Assembly (NCBI RefSeq): GCF_012396125.1
Contig: NZ_JAAXOX010000011.1
Location: forward strand, 1 to 64,000
DNA length: 64,000 nucleotides
Direction: 5' to 3'
From: Cellulomonas denverensis
Lineage (GTDB): Bacteria > Actinomycetota > Actinomycetes > Actinomycetales > Cellulomonadaceae
Both the position numbers and the translations under genes were made by a program. The notes under the pieces are model-generated. The model searched no databases and was not told the origin of the DNA. It saw only the letters and a program-made list of their open reading frames with translations. Of the stretch, positions 1 to 7,616 are shown in pieces (positions within the stretch are counted from its first letter, which is position 1; every line of letters begins with the position of its first letter).

Positions 1-118
1 GCCGGTACTCGCCGATCGCCCCGGCACCGGCGGCGGCCAGCGCGTCGACCAGGGCCCCGGCCTGCTCCACCGGGACGAAGACCACGTGCTTGTCCAGCGC
101 CTGCGCCGGGGCGGGCAC
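1..118 (-). pseudogene. Nif3-like protein fragment (runs off the left edge, N-terminal domain missing)
   Basis: The minus strand reads VPAPAQALDKHVVFVPVEQ and then AGAGAIGEYR before leaving the window. This matches the junction between the N-terminal metal-binding domain and the PII-like insertion domain of Nif3/YqfO-family dinuclear metal proteins. The first in-frame GTG is at 118. Upstream (to the right) the frame is open but encodes only Pro/Arg/Ala/Ser/Thr low-complexity sequence, with no further ATG or GTG, and the roughly 130-residue N-terminal domain expected in full-length members is absent before the next gene. It is either a 5'-truncated gene, a standalone insertion-domain protein starting at 118, or an assembly artefact in repeat DNA. 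The family call rests on about 39 residues. Confidence 0.45.
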
Positions 119-533
119 CAGCGGGCGAGGCGGTGCGGGCGAGGCGGTGCGGGGTGAGGCGGTGCGCGGCGGCGCGGACGAGGCGGCGCGGAGGGGGCGG
201 TGCGGAGGGGGTGGTGCGGGGTGAGGCGCGGCGGGGCGGTGCGGCGATAAGGCGCGGAGGAGGCGGCGCGGCGGTGAGGTGGGATGGTGCGACTTCGGTG
301 CTCCGGCCGCGAGGTCGGCGGCGCGGGTACCGAAGTCGGAGCGGGAGTGCCGAACTCGGCGCTGCGGGGGTGAGCCTGGGTGGGCGGTGAGCCTGGGTGG
401 GCGGTGAGGCGAGGCAGGCAGTGAGGCGAGGTGGAGCCAGGTAACGCAGTCCGCCGGGGGCGAGCGCGGGGGAGTGAGCGCGGGGGAGCCAGCGCGGGGG
501 CGCGGTGCCCTCGCCCGGCGGGCCGGTGCGGGG
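119..533. repeat. GC-rich low-complexity region between Nif3 fragment and TetR gene
   Basis: About 415 bases with no credible gene. The plus strand is built from degenerate units such as GCGAGGCGGTGCGG, and later GGTGAGCCTGGGTGGGC given twice around 370-400. No minus-strand stop codon (TTA, CTA or TCA read on the plus strand) is visible in the whole stretch, so open frames here mean nothing. It contains the better defined 76-bp repeat at 286-361. Confidence 0.6.
286..361 (+). repeat. 76-bp interspersed repeat, copy 1
   Basis: A 76-bp block matches the reverse complement of 21141-21216 at 71 of 76 positions; all five differences are transitions. It contains the perfect 10-bp inverted pair CGACTTCGGT (290-299) and ACCGAAGTCG (329-338), so it could fold as DNA or RNA. 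There are no coding signals and no flanking target-site duplication that I can recognise. Confidence 0.75.
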
Positions 534-1109
534 TCAGTCGAAGGCGCCCGCGACCGGGGCCAGGGCGCGGGTGAGCAGGTTCGGGAGGCTGGTGCGGTCG
601 GCCCCGGCGCGGGACCACTCCTGCACCGCGGCGATCAGCGCGCCGGACCAGGCGGTGGCGGCGACCCGGGCGTGCAGCGGGTCCAGGCCGGCGGCGGCGG
701 GCAGCAGGGCGTCCGCGACGGCGAGGGTGCGGCGGGCGGCGGCCAGGTGCAGGTCCTCGCCGAGCCCCATCGCGTCGGACTGGGTGAAGGCGAGTGCGAC
801 GTGGTCGGCGGGCAGGTCGCCGGCCAGTCGGAGCAGGGCGGTGCGGGCCGCCGAGCTCCCGGCGCCGGCCGTCGGGGCGGCCAGGTCGGCGCGCAGCCGG
901 GTGACCAGGTCGTCGAACCCGGCCCACAGCAGGTCGGACTTCTGGTCGAAGTAGTTGAAGAAGCTGGACCGGCTGACCCCGGCGCGCTGGGTGATGTCCG
1001 CGACCGAGGTGGCGTCGTAGCCCCGCTCCAGGAACAGTTCCCCGGCGGCCTCCTCCAGCATGGCCCGGGACGAGGCGCGGGGGCGTCCGCGGCGTGTGGG
1101 CATGGTCAC
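534..1109 (-). CDS. TetR/AcrR family transcriptional regulator
   Basis: A 191-residue one-component repressor. The N-terminus carries the TetR DNA-binding domain: Arg-rich start (RRGRPRASS), then ERGYDATSVADITQRAGVSR and SSFFNYFDQKSDLL, the typical helix-turn-helix followed by the F-x-Y-F-x-x-K motif (about residues 15-62). The C-terminal ligand domain is alpha-helical and not diagnostic. It is divergent from a peptide/nickel-type ABC importer that starts 82 bp away, so the importer is its probable target. The GTG at 1109 lies six bases after a TACCAT -10 element (1116-1121), which suggests a leaderless mRNA; the ATG at 1103 is the alternative start. The ligand is unknown. Confidence 0.9.
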   Translation of the reverse strand: MTMPTRRGRPRASSRAMLEEAAGELFLERGYDATSVADITQRAGVSRSSFFNYFDQKSDLLWAGFDDLVTRLRADLAAPTAGAGSSAARTALLRLAGDLPADHVALAFTQSDAMGLGEDLHLAAARRTLAVADALLPAAAGLDPLHARVAATAWSGALIAAVQEWSRAGADRTSLPNLLTRALAPVAGAFD

Positions 1110-1115
1110 GTGCTC

Positions 1116-1121
1116 ATGGTA
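1116..1121 (-). promoter_or_regulatory. -10 element of a probable leaderless promoter (TetR gene)
   Basis: TACCAT on the minus strand, six bases before the GTG at 1109, so transcription would start at the start codon. No Shine-Dalgarno sequence lies between. A possible -10 for the divergent importer, TATTCT, is at 1145-1150. Confidence 0.4.
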
Positions 1122-1191
1122 GGTGCCGGGCCGAAGGTCCCCCTTATTCTTGGATCCGGTTCAACAATCCCGAGTCGAAGGTGGAGCCCCC

Positions 1192-2817
1192 GTGGCCCGT
1201 CAGTCCGTCCTGGTCCTCGCCGCCGCCCTGCCGGTGCTGCTGGTCGCCGCGTGCACCGGTGGTGGCGGCAGCACCGCCACCCCCACCGCGCAGGACGGCG
1301 GCACCCTGGTGTACGCCAGCGGCGACGCCGAACCGACCTGCCTGGACCCGCACGTCGGCGGCAACTACCCGCAGGCGCTGATCAGCACCCAGTACCTGGA
1401 GCCGCTGGTCGGCCGGGCCGAGGACGGCACGATCCTGCCCTGGCTCGCCACCGACTGGCAGACCAGCGATGACGGTCTGACCTGGGACTTCACCCTCGCC
1501 GACGGGATCGAGTTCACCGACGGGACGCCCTTCGACGCCGAGGCGGTCCGGGCCAACATCGAGCACCTGCAGGACCCGGACACCGGATCGTCCACCGGCT
1601 ACCTGGCGGTGCAGAAGGTGGCCTCGGTGGAGGCGGTCGACGCCACCCACGCCCGGTTCCACCTGACCGAGCCGGACTCGGCGCTGCTGGAGTCGCTCAG
1701 CCAGCAGTGGACCGCGATGCAGTCCCCGGCCGGCATCGCGCGCGGGATGGAGGAGAACTGCGCCGCACCGGTCGGCACCGGACCGTTCATCGTGGAGCGC
1801 TGGATCCCGCAGCAGCAGGTCGACCTGGTCCGCAACGACGACTACGCCGGGCTGGACCCCGAGGCCGGGCACGACGGCACCGCGCACCTGGACGGCCTGA
1901 CCTGGCGGTTCATCCCGGATGCCGCCACCCGCTACGCCGCGCTGCGCTCCGGTGAGGTGCAGGTGATCGACAACCCGCAGCCGGATGCGGTGGCCGCCGC
2001 CGGTGGGGACATCACGCTGATCGACGCCCCGCGCCCCGGCGCCTCCAACCGGATCGAGCTGAACTCCGCCCAGGCGCCCTTCGACGACATCCGGGTCCGG
2101 GAGGCCTTCATCCGGGCGGCCGACGTGGATGCCGGGATCGAGACCCTGTTCGCCGGGACGGTCGAGCGCTCCACCTCGGTGCTGTCCAGCGTCGAGCCCG
2201 ATGTGCTTTCCGACCCCGGCCTGTTCGGGGCCGACCTGGACCGGGCGAACGAGCTGCTGGACCAGGCGGGCTGGACCGAGCGCGACGCCGACGGCTACCG
2301 CACCCGGGACGGTGAGCGGCTGACCGTGCGTTTCCCGGTCAGCACCAACCAGTCGGTCGCCGCGGAGCAGTCGCTGTTCGAGCAGATCCAGGCCGGGGCC
2401 AAGCAGGCCGGCTTCGACGTGGTGCTGACCCCGCTGGACCTGTCCGGCTGGTACACCGCGCTCGGGGCGAACGAGTACGAGGCGGTCAGCGCGCCCTACA
2501 CCAAGGTCGGCCCGGACGTGCTGCGGATCCTCTACCACTCCGACGGCACGATCCCGGCGCCCAGCGGGTACTTCGCCAACCACGCCCAGCTCAAGGACCC
2601 CGCACTGGACGACCTGCTGGACCGCGCCGTGGCCACCGCCGACCCGGACGAGCGCGCCGGCCTCTACCAGCAGGCGCAGCAGATCATCCTGGACAGCTAC
2701 ACCGTGCTGCCGCTGTACGACCAGCTGAACCGGTTCCTGGTCAGCGGCGCCGAGGGCGTGCGCACCCTGAACACCGTGGCGACGCCGACCTTCCTCGACG
2801 CCCGCCTGGTTTCCTGA
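1192..2817 (+). CDS. ABC transporter substrate-binding lipoprotein, SBP_bac_5 (peptide/nickel) family
   Basis: A 541-residue extracellular solute-binding lipoprotein that captures a peptide-like or metal-chelate ligand for the permeases encoded next. The GTG at 1192 was chosen because it gives a clean lipoprotein signal (VLLVAAC, lipidated Cys21) and follows AAGGTGGAG; an upstream ATG at 1123 would add 23 residues ahead of the signal peptide. After a Gly/Thr linker the mature protein has features of the DppA/OppA/NikA class: DGGTLVYASG start, PWLATDWQTSDDGLTWDFTL, GTGPFIVERW, and the long C-terminal lobe. First gene of a four-gene operon with 3-bp or overlapping junctions. The substrate cannot be told from sequence. 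Confidence 0.93.
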   Translation: MARQSVLVLAAALPVLLVAACTGGGGSTATPTAQDGGTLVYASGDAEPTCLDPHVGGNYPQALISTQYLEPLVGRAEDGTILPWLATDWQTSDDGLTWDFTLADGIEFTDGTPFDAEAVRANIEHLQDPDTGSSTGYLAVQKVASVEAVDATHARFHLTEPDSALLESLSQQWTAMQSPAGIARGMEENCAAPVGTGPFIVERWIPQQQVDLVRNDDYAGLDPEAGHDGTAHLDGLTWRFIPDAATRYAALRSGEVQVIDNPQPDAVAAAGGDITLIDAPRPGASNRIELNSAQAPFDDIRVREAFIRAADVDAGIETLFAGTVERSTSVLSSVEPDVLSDPGLFGADLDRANELLDQAGWTERDADGYRTRDGERLTVRFPVSTNQSVAAEQSLFEQIQAGAKQAGFDVVLTPLDLSGWYTALGANEYEAVSAPYTKVGPDVLRILYHSDGTIPAPSGYFANHAQLKDPALDDLLDRAVATADPDERAGLYQQAQQIILDSYTVLPLYDQLNRFLVSGAEGVRTLNTVATPTFLDARLVS

Positions 2818-2820
2818 CCC

Positions 2821-3795
2821 GTGGTCTGGTGGCGGTGGCTGCTGGGCCGGATCGGCTCGGCGCTGCTGGTGGCCTGGGTGGTCGCCACCGCGGTGTTCTT
2901 CGCCCTGCGCGCGGCCGGTGGTGACCCGACCGAGGCGATCCTCGGCGGACCGGGCTCGCAGGCCGGACCGGAGGCGGTGGCGGCGGCCCGGGAGCAGTAC
3001 GGGCTGGACCGGCCGCTGGTGGTGCAGTACCTGACCCAGTTGTGGCGGGTGGTCACCCTGGACCTCGGCGACTCCTACGCCCGCCGGATGCCGGTGAGCG
3101 AGCTGCTGGCCGCACAGCTGCCCGGCACCTTCCTGCTGGCGGTGCTGGCGTTGGTGCTGGCCTGGGTGCTGGCGCTCGCGGTCGCCACCGCCGCGACCCG
3201 GGCGCACGGGCCGGTGGGCCGGGCCTGTGCGGCGGTGCTGCGCGGCGCCGAGGTGGTCGCCGCCGTGGTGCCGCACTTCTGGTTGGGCGCGGTCTTGATC
3301 GGCGTGTTCTCCACCGCCCTGGGCTGGTTCCCGGCGACCAGTGCCGGCGACGACCCGGCCTCACTGGTGTTGCCCACCGTCACGCTGGCGGTGCCGGTCG
3401 CCGGGTTCCTCGGCCAGCTGATCCGGGACTCGGTCGCCGAGGCGGAGGCGGCGCCGTTCGCGGTCACCGCCCGGGCGCGCGGCGGCTCGGCGGTCGGGGT
3501 GCTCTGGCGGCACAGCCTGCGGCACGGTGTGCTGCCCGCGGTGTCGCTGTCCGGCTGGGCCTTCGGTTCGTTGCTGTCCGGGGCGGTGGTGGTGGAGACG
3601 TTGTTCGGGCGGCCGGGTCTGGGCCGGTTGCTGCTGGACGCCACCCTGAGCCGGGATGTGCCGGTGGTGATCGGTGCGGTGCTGGTGGTGGCGCTGGCCT
3701 ATGTGGTCGTGATGACGGTGGTCGACCTGATCGAACGCCTGCTCGACCCGCGGACCGCCCCGGTCACCGCGGTGGTGCCGGAGGTGGTGGCATGA
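2821..3795 (+). CDS. ABC transporter permease, DppB/NikB type
   Basis: A 324-residue inner-membrane permease. It opens with the conserved membrane helix of this family (LLGRIGSALLVAWVVATAVF) followed by the periplasmic GGDPTEAILGG segment, and carries the EAA-like cytoplasmic loop around RARGGSAVGVLWRHSLRHG (about residues 218-236), which contacts the ATPase. Several further hydrophobic segments follow. The GTG start is 3 bp after the stop of the binding-protein gene, and the end overlaps the next permease as ATGA, indicating translational coupling. It pairs with the following permease to form the transmembrane channel. Confidence 0.93.
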   Translation: MVWWRWLLGRIGSALLVAWVVATAVFFALRAAGGDPTEAILGGPGSQAGPEAVAAAREQYGLDRPLVVQYLTQLWRVVTLDLGDSYARRMPVSELLAAQLPGTFLLAVLALVLAWVLALAVATAATRAHGPVGRACAAVLRGAEVVAAVVPHFWLGAVLIGVFSTALGWFPATSAGDDPASLVLPTVTLAVPVAGFLGQLIRDSVAEAEAAPFAVTARARGGSAVGVLWRHSLRHGVLPAVSLSGWAFGSLLSGAVVVETLFGRPGLGRLLLDATLSRDVPVVIGAVLVVALAYVVVMTVVDLIERLLDPRTAPVTAVVPEVVA

Positions 3796-4586
3796 CCGGC
3801 CGGGTCGCCACCGTGCTCGCCGCGGTCGTGGTGGGCCTGATCGCGGTCGCCGTGGTCTGGCCCGGCCTGCTGGCCCCGGGCGACCCCACCGCGATCGACC
3901 CGTTGCACAGCTTCCTGCCGCCCGGGCCCGGTCACTGGCTCGGCACCGACGAGTCCGGGCGCGACCTGTGGACCCGGGTGGTGCACGGCGCGCGCGCCTC
4001 GGTGGGCATCGGGGCGGCGGCCACCGCGATCGGGGTCGGGGCCGGACTGGTGCTCGGGCTGGCCGCCGGACTCGGTCCGCGCTGGCTGGACGCCGCGGTC
4101 GGCCGGGTGCTGGAGGTGCTGTTCGCGCTGCCCACCCTGGTGCTGGCGCTGCTGCTGGTCGCGGTGCAGGGCGCCGGGGTGCGGTCCTCGGTGCTGGCGG
4201 TCGGGGTGGCGACCGCCCCCGGCTACGCCCGGATCCTGCGCGCCCGGGTCCGTACGGTGGCGGCCTCCGGCTATGTGGAGGCGGCCCGGCTGGAGGGACA
4301 TGGGCCGGTGCGGGTGCTCGGCCGGCACCTGCTGCCGAACACGCTGTGGCCGCTGGTGTCGGTGGCCACGCTCGGGATCGGGCAGGCGGTGGTCTGGGTG
4401 TGCGCGCTGAGCTTCCTCGGCCTCGGCGCCCTGCCCCCGTCGCCGGAATGGGGCGCGATGCTGAACGCCGGCCGGCTCTACCTGGACTCGGCCTGGTGGC
4501 TGACCGTGATGCCGGGCACCGCGATCACCCTGACCGCAGCGGCGCTGACCGTGCTGGGCCGCCGGATCGGCCGGGTGGCGACATGA
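3792..4586 (+). CDS. ABC transporter permease, DppC/NikC type
   Basis: A 264-residue second permease of the importer. The family signature HWLGTDESGRDLWTRVVHGA lies near residues 44-63, and the EAA loop (SGYVEAARLEGHGPVRVLGR) near residues 159-178. About five membrane helices are visible. The ATG overlaps the stop of the upstream permease by four bases; the frame is open far upstream but that part is antisense-like composition in another frame of the previous gene. It is shorter than many DppC proteins because the N-terminal cytoplasmic extension is missing. Confidence 0.92.
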   Translation: MTGRVATVLAAVVVGLIAVAVVWPGLLAPGDPTAIDPLHSFLPPGPGHWLGTDESGRDLWTRVVHGARASVGIGAAATAIGVGAGLVLGLAAGLGPRWLDAAVGRVLEVLFALPTLVLALLLVAVQGAGVRSSVLAVGVATAPGYARILRARVRTVAASGYVEAARLEGHGPVRVLGRHLLPNTLWPLVSVATLGIGQAVVWVCALSFLGLGALPPSPEWGAMLNAGRLYLDSAWWLTVMPGTAITLTAAALTVLGRRIGRVAT

Positions 4587-6148
4587 CCGCGCCGGTGCTC
4601 GACGTCGCCGGGCTGCGGGTGGCCTTCGGCCGCCCGGTGCTGCACGGGATCGACCTGCGGATCGACCCGGGGGAGTGCCTGGCCGTGGTCGGTGGCTCCG
4701 GGGCCGGCAAGTCGGTGCTGGCCCGGGCGCTGGTCGGTCTGGAACCGTCCACGGCGGACACCTTCTCCCTGCTCGGCCGGGACGCCCGTGCCTTCGGGCC
4801 GCGGCAGTGGCGGGCGGCCCGGGGCCGGGACGTCGGACTGGTGCTCCAGGACGCCCTCGGCTCGCTGGACCCGCTGCGCACGGTGGGCGCCGAGGTGGCC
4901 GAGACCCTGGCGATCCGGCGCCCGCGCGACGACTCCGGCCGCCCGGCCCCCCGGCTGCCCCGCGCCGCCCGCCCGGCCCGGGTGCACGAGCTGCTGGCCC
5001 GGGCCGGGCTGCCCGAACCGGAGCTGCGCGCCCGGCAGCGTTCCGGCCAGCTCTCCGGCGGGATGCGGCAACGCGCGCTGATCGCCGCCGCCCTGGCCGC
5101 CGATCCGCCGCTGCTGATCGCCGACGAGCCGACCACCGCGCTGGACGCCACCGTCGCAGCGCGGGTGCTGGACCTGCTCGCCGACCTGCGCGACGCCGGC
5201 ACCGCCGTGCTGCTGATCACCCACGACCTGGCCGCGGTGTCCCGGGTCGCCGACCGGGTGCTGGTGATTGACGACGGCCGGGTGGTGGAGTCCGGCCCGG
5301 TCGCCGAGGTGGTCGGCGCGCCCCGGCACGCGGTCACCCGGCGACTGGTCGCCGCCGCCCGGCTGCCGGACGGACCCGGCCCGATGCCCGCACCCGGCGA
5401 CCCGGTGCTGACCGGACGCGGACTGCGCCGGGTGTTCCCGCTGCCCGGTGGCCTGCACCTGCCCGCGGTGGACGGGGTGGACGTGCAGCTGCGCGCCGGC
5501 GAGGCGATCGGGCTGGTCGGTGAGTCCGGCTCCGGCAAGACCACGCTGGCCCGCCTGCTGCTGGCCGCCGACACCCCGGGCGCCGGAACGGTGGAACTGG
5601 ACGGTGGCCCGTGGTCGGCGCTGCCCGAGTCCCGCCGTCGTGCGCAGCGGGGAGCGATCCGGTGGGTGCCGCAGGACCCGCTCGGCTCGATGGACCCCCG
5701 GCTGACCGTCGGCGCCGTGCTCCGCCAGGCCCGGACCGGCGACTCCTCGCCCACGGTCGAGCAGCTGCTGGCCGCCGTGCATCTGCCGCCCGAACTCGCC
5801 GCCCGCCGCCCACGCACCCTCTCCGGCGGGCAGCGGCAGCGGGTCGCGATCGCCCGGGCGCTGGCGAGCGATCCCCGGGTGCTGGTGCTGGACGAGCCGG
5901 TCTCCGCCCTCGACGTTCAGGTGCAGGCCGCGGTGCTCGAGCTGCTGGTGGAGCTGCGGCGATCCGCCGGGCTGTCACTGGTCCTGGTCTCGCACGACCT
6001 CGGGGTGATCCGGCGGGTGTGCGACCGGGTGCTGGTGATGAGCGGGGGGCGGGTGGTCGAGCAGGGGGCGGTGGCGGAGGTGTTCGCCGCGCCGCGGCAT
6101 CCGGTGACCCGCGAGTTGCTGGCGGCCCGGGCGATGCCGACCGGATGA
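4583..6148 (+). CDS. ABC transporter ATP-binding protein, fused DppD-DppF type
   Basis: A 521-residue protein with two complete nucleotide-binding domains in one chain, powering the upstream permeases. Domain 1: Walker A GGSGAGKS (37-44), signature LSGGMRQR (from 157), Walker B LLIADEPT (from 177). Domain 2: Walker A GESGSGKT (from 313), signature LSGGQRQR (from 413), Walker B VLVLDEPV. Most Dpp/Opp systems encode the two ATPases as separate genes, so this is a fusion variant. The start overlaps the preceding stop as ATGA. Last gene of the operon; no hairpin is obvious before the following lacI-type gene. Confidence 0.93.
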   Translation: MTAPVLDVAGLRVAFGRPVLHGIDLRIDPGECLAVVGGSGAGKSVLARALVGLEPSTADTFSLLGRDARAFGPRQWRAARGRDVGLVLQDALGSLDPLRTVGAEVAETLAIRRPRDDSGRPAPRLPRAARPARVHELLARAGLPEPELRARQRSGQLSGGMRQRALIAAALAADPPLLIADEPTTALDATVAARVLDLLADLRDAGTAVLLITHDLAAVSRVADRVLVIDDGRVVESGPVAEVVGAPRHAVTRRLVAAARLPDGPGPMPAPGDPVLTGRGLRRVFPLPGGLHLPAVDGVDVQLRAGEAIGLVGESGSGKTTLARLLLAADTPGAGTVELDGGPWSALPESRRRAQRGAIRWVPQDPLGSMDPRLTVGAVLRQARTGDSSPTVEQLLAAVHLPPELAARRPRTLSGGQRQRVAIARALASDPRVLVLDEPVSALDVQVQAAVLELLVELRRSAGLSLVLVSHDLGVIRRVCDRVLVMSGGRVVEQGAVAEVFAAPRHPVTRELLAARAMPTG

Positions 6149-6235
6149 CGGGTGCGGCGCGTTGACCTCCGTGCGGCCGGTTGAGCAGCGATGATGGAAC
6201 CGGTTGTTCTGGATCGGTCGCTAAGGGGTCGCGGT

Positions 6236-7252
6236 ATGGCAGCAGGTGGCGAGCCGCGCCGCCCCTCGCTGAAGGATGTCGCCCGCGAGGCGGGGGTGTC
6301 GTACCAGACCGTCTCCCGGGTGGTGAACGGCGGCCCGCGGGTCTCCCAGGAGACCCGGTCGCGGGTCCAGGACGTGATCGCCCGCCTCGGGTACCACCGC
6401 AACGACACCGCCCGTGCGCTGGTGACCAGCCGGTCCCGGACGATCGGGATCATCGCCGACGCCTCGCCGCGATACGGCCCGGTCAGCACGCTGGCGGCGG
6501 TCGAGGCGGCGGCGCGGGAGGCGGGCTACACCGCCGTGGTGACCACGCTGCGCGCGCCGGACTGGCAGATCGCGGTCCGGGCGTTCTCCTCGTTCATCGA
6601 ACGGGGGGTGGAGGGGATCGTGGTGATAGCGCCACGGATGCCGCTGGACAAGGTCACCCAGGAGATCACCATCCCGGTGCCGGTGGTGCTGTTGGCCCCC
6701 GGCGAGACCAGCACCCCGAAGCTGACCGTGTTCTACGAGGACCAGGAGCTCGGTGCCCGCCTGGCGACCCGGCACCTGATCGAGCTCGGGCACCGGGAGA
6801 TCGCGCATCTGGCCGGGAGCCAGGACTGGCTGGACGGCCAGGTGCGGCTGCGCGGCTGGCTCGGCGAGCTGCGGGATGCCCGGATCCCCGCCCTGCCGGT
6901 GCGGTACGGCGACTGGACCGGGGACAGTGCGTACCGGATCGGGCAGCGGATGATCGCGGACGGTCTGCCCGGCTCGATCTTCATCGCCTCGGACCTGATG
7001 GCGCTCGGCTTCCTGCGGGCGATGTACGAGCACGGGGTGCGGGTACCCGACGACATCTCGGTGGTCGGCTTTGACGACAACGAGTTCGCCTCGCAGGTCT
7101 TCCCGCCGCTGACCACCGTGCGGCAGTCGTTCGTCACGGTCGGGACCAGGTGCATGGAGATCCTGCTGCGCCTGATCGACGGTGAGCCGGCCGACACCAC
7201 CCCGGCCCAGCCCGAGCTGATCGTGCGGGCCTCCACGGCTCCGCCCCGCTGA
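6236..7252 (+). CDS. LacI family transcriptional regulator
   Basis: A 338-residue repressor. HTH at about residues 11-31 (SLKDVAREAGVSYQTVSRVV), hinge helix around RSRVQDVIARLGYHRN, then a periplasmic-binding-protein-like effector domain ending in the conserved VVGFDDNEFASQVFPPLTTV. The ATG at 6236 is preferred over an upstream ATG at 6191 because AAGGGG sits seven bases before it and the HTH then begins at the usual distance from the N-terminus. It lies just upstream of, and in the same direction as, a sugar importer and GH35 operon whose promoter carries two GGGCGAACGTTC operators, so it probably represses that operon in response to a galactoside or a breakdown product. Confidence 0.93.
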   Translation: MAAGGEPRRPSLKDVAREAGVSYQTVSRVVNGGPRVSQETRSRVQDVIARLGYHRNDTARALVTSRSRTIGIIADASPRYGPVSTLAAVEAAAREAGYTAVVTTLRAPDWQIAVRAFSSFIERGVEGIVVIAPRMPLDKVTQEITIPVPVVLLAPGETSTPKLTVFYEDQELGARLATRHLIELGHREIAHLAGSQDWLDGQVRLRGWLGELRDARIPALPVRYGDWTGDSAYRIGQRMIADGLPGSIFIASDLMALGFLRAMYEHGVRVPDDISVVGFDDNEFASQVFPPLTTVRQSFVTVGTRCMEILLRLIDGEPADTTPAQPELIVRASTAPPR

Positions 7253-7323
7253 CACCGCCGCCCCGCCCGCCCCTCGGTCCACCGCCCTCGCCGGCCCGTC
7301 TCCGATCCACACTTCGCGCTGGG

Positions 7324-7406
7324 CCCACCCGTCCCGTGGGCCCACCCGTCCCGCGGCCCACCCGTCGCGCCGCCCACCCGTCCCGCGGGCCCACCGTCCC
7401 GCTGGG
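7324..7406 (+). repeat. Five tandem 16-17-bp repeats downstream of the LacI gene
   Basis: Units starting CCCACCCGTCCCG at 7324, 7341, 7357, 7373 and 7390, with variable CGG/TGG ends. They lie in a 360-base gap (7253-7613) that otherwise holds the operators and promoter of the next operon and no gene. No spacer-like unique segments, so this is not a CRISPR array. Confidence 0.6.
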
Positions 7407-7461
7407 TCCCCGCTCCACCCATCCCGCTGCCCCCTCCCCGGCCGTCGCTCGTCCCATGTTT

Positions 7462-7512
7462 GGGCGAACGTTCGCCTAGATCCTTGACGGCGATAGGGCG
7501 AACGTTCACACT
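7462..7512 (+). promoter_or_regulatory. Promoter with two LacI-type operators ahead of the GH35 sugar operon
   Basis: Operator 1 contains the perfect 14-bp palindrome GGCGAACGTTCGCC (7463-7476). Operator 2 repeats GGGCGAACGTTC (7496-7507) but is imperfect on its right side. The two 12-base cores are 34 bp apart, about three helical turns. A TTGACG -35 (7484-7489), 17-bp spacer and CACACT -10 (7507-7512) place operator 2 inside the promoter spacer, the expected site for repression. Confidence 0.6.
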
Positions 7513-7616
7513 GGCGTAGTCATCGGCCTCGACGCGGAGGCGATGACCGGGCCGGACCTCCGGGGGTGGGTCGCCCGGCCGGACCATCCAGCTTCACCGA
7601 TCAAGGGAGATTGATG

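Noticed and set aside
286-361. Insertion sequence end or transposase remnant at the interspersed repeat
   Set aside because: No transposase-like reading frame, terminal inverted repeats of an IS or target duplication is visible at either copy.
133-390. Possible small protein over the low-complexity region
   Set aside because: The translation is Arg/Gly/Ala repeats, and part of it (ATSVLRPRG) only reflects the 76-bp DNA repeat, which also reads open on the other copy.
1123-1191. Upstream ATG as start of the SBP_bac_5 lipoprotein
   Set aside because: It places 23 polar residues in front of the lipoprotein signal; the GTG at 1192 gives a standard signal peptide.
6191-6235. Upstream ATG as start of the LacI gene
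   Set aside because: It would add 15 residues with no ribosome-binding site, whereas the ATG at 6236 has AAGGGG at good spacing and the normal N-terminal length.
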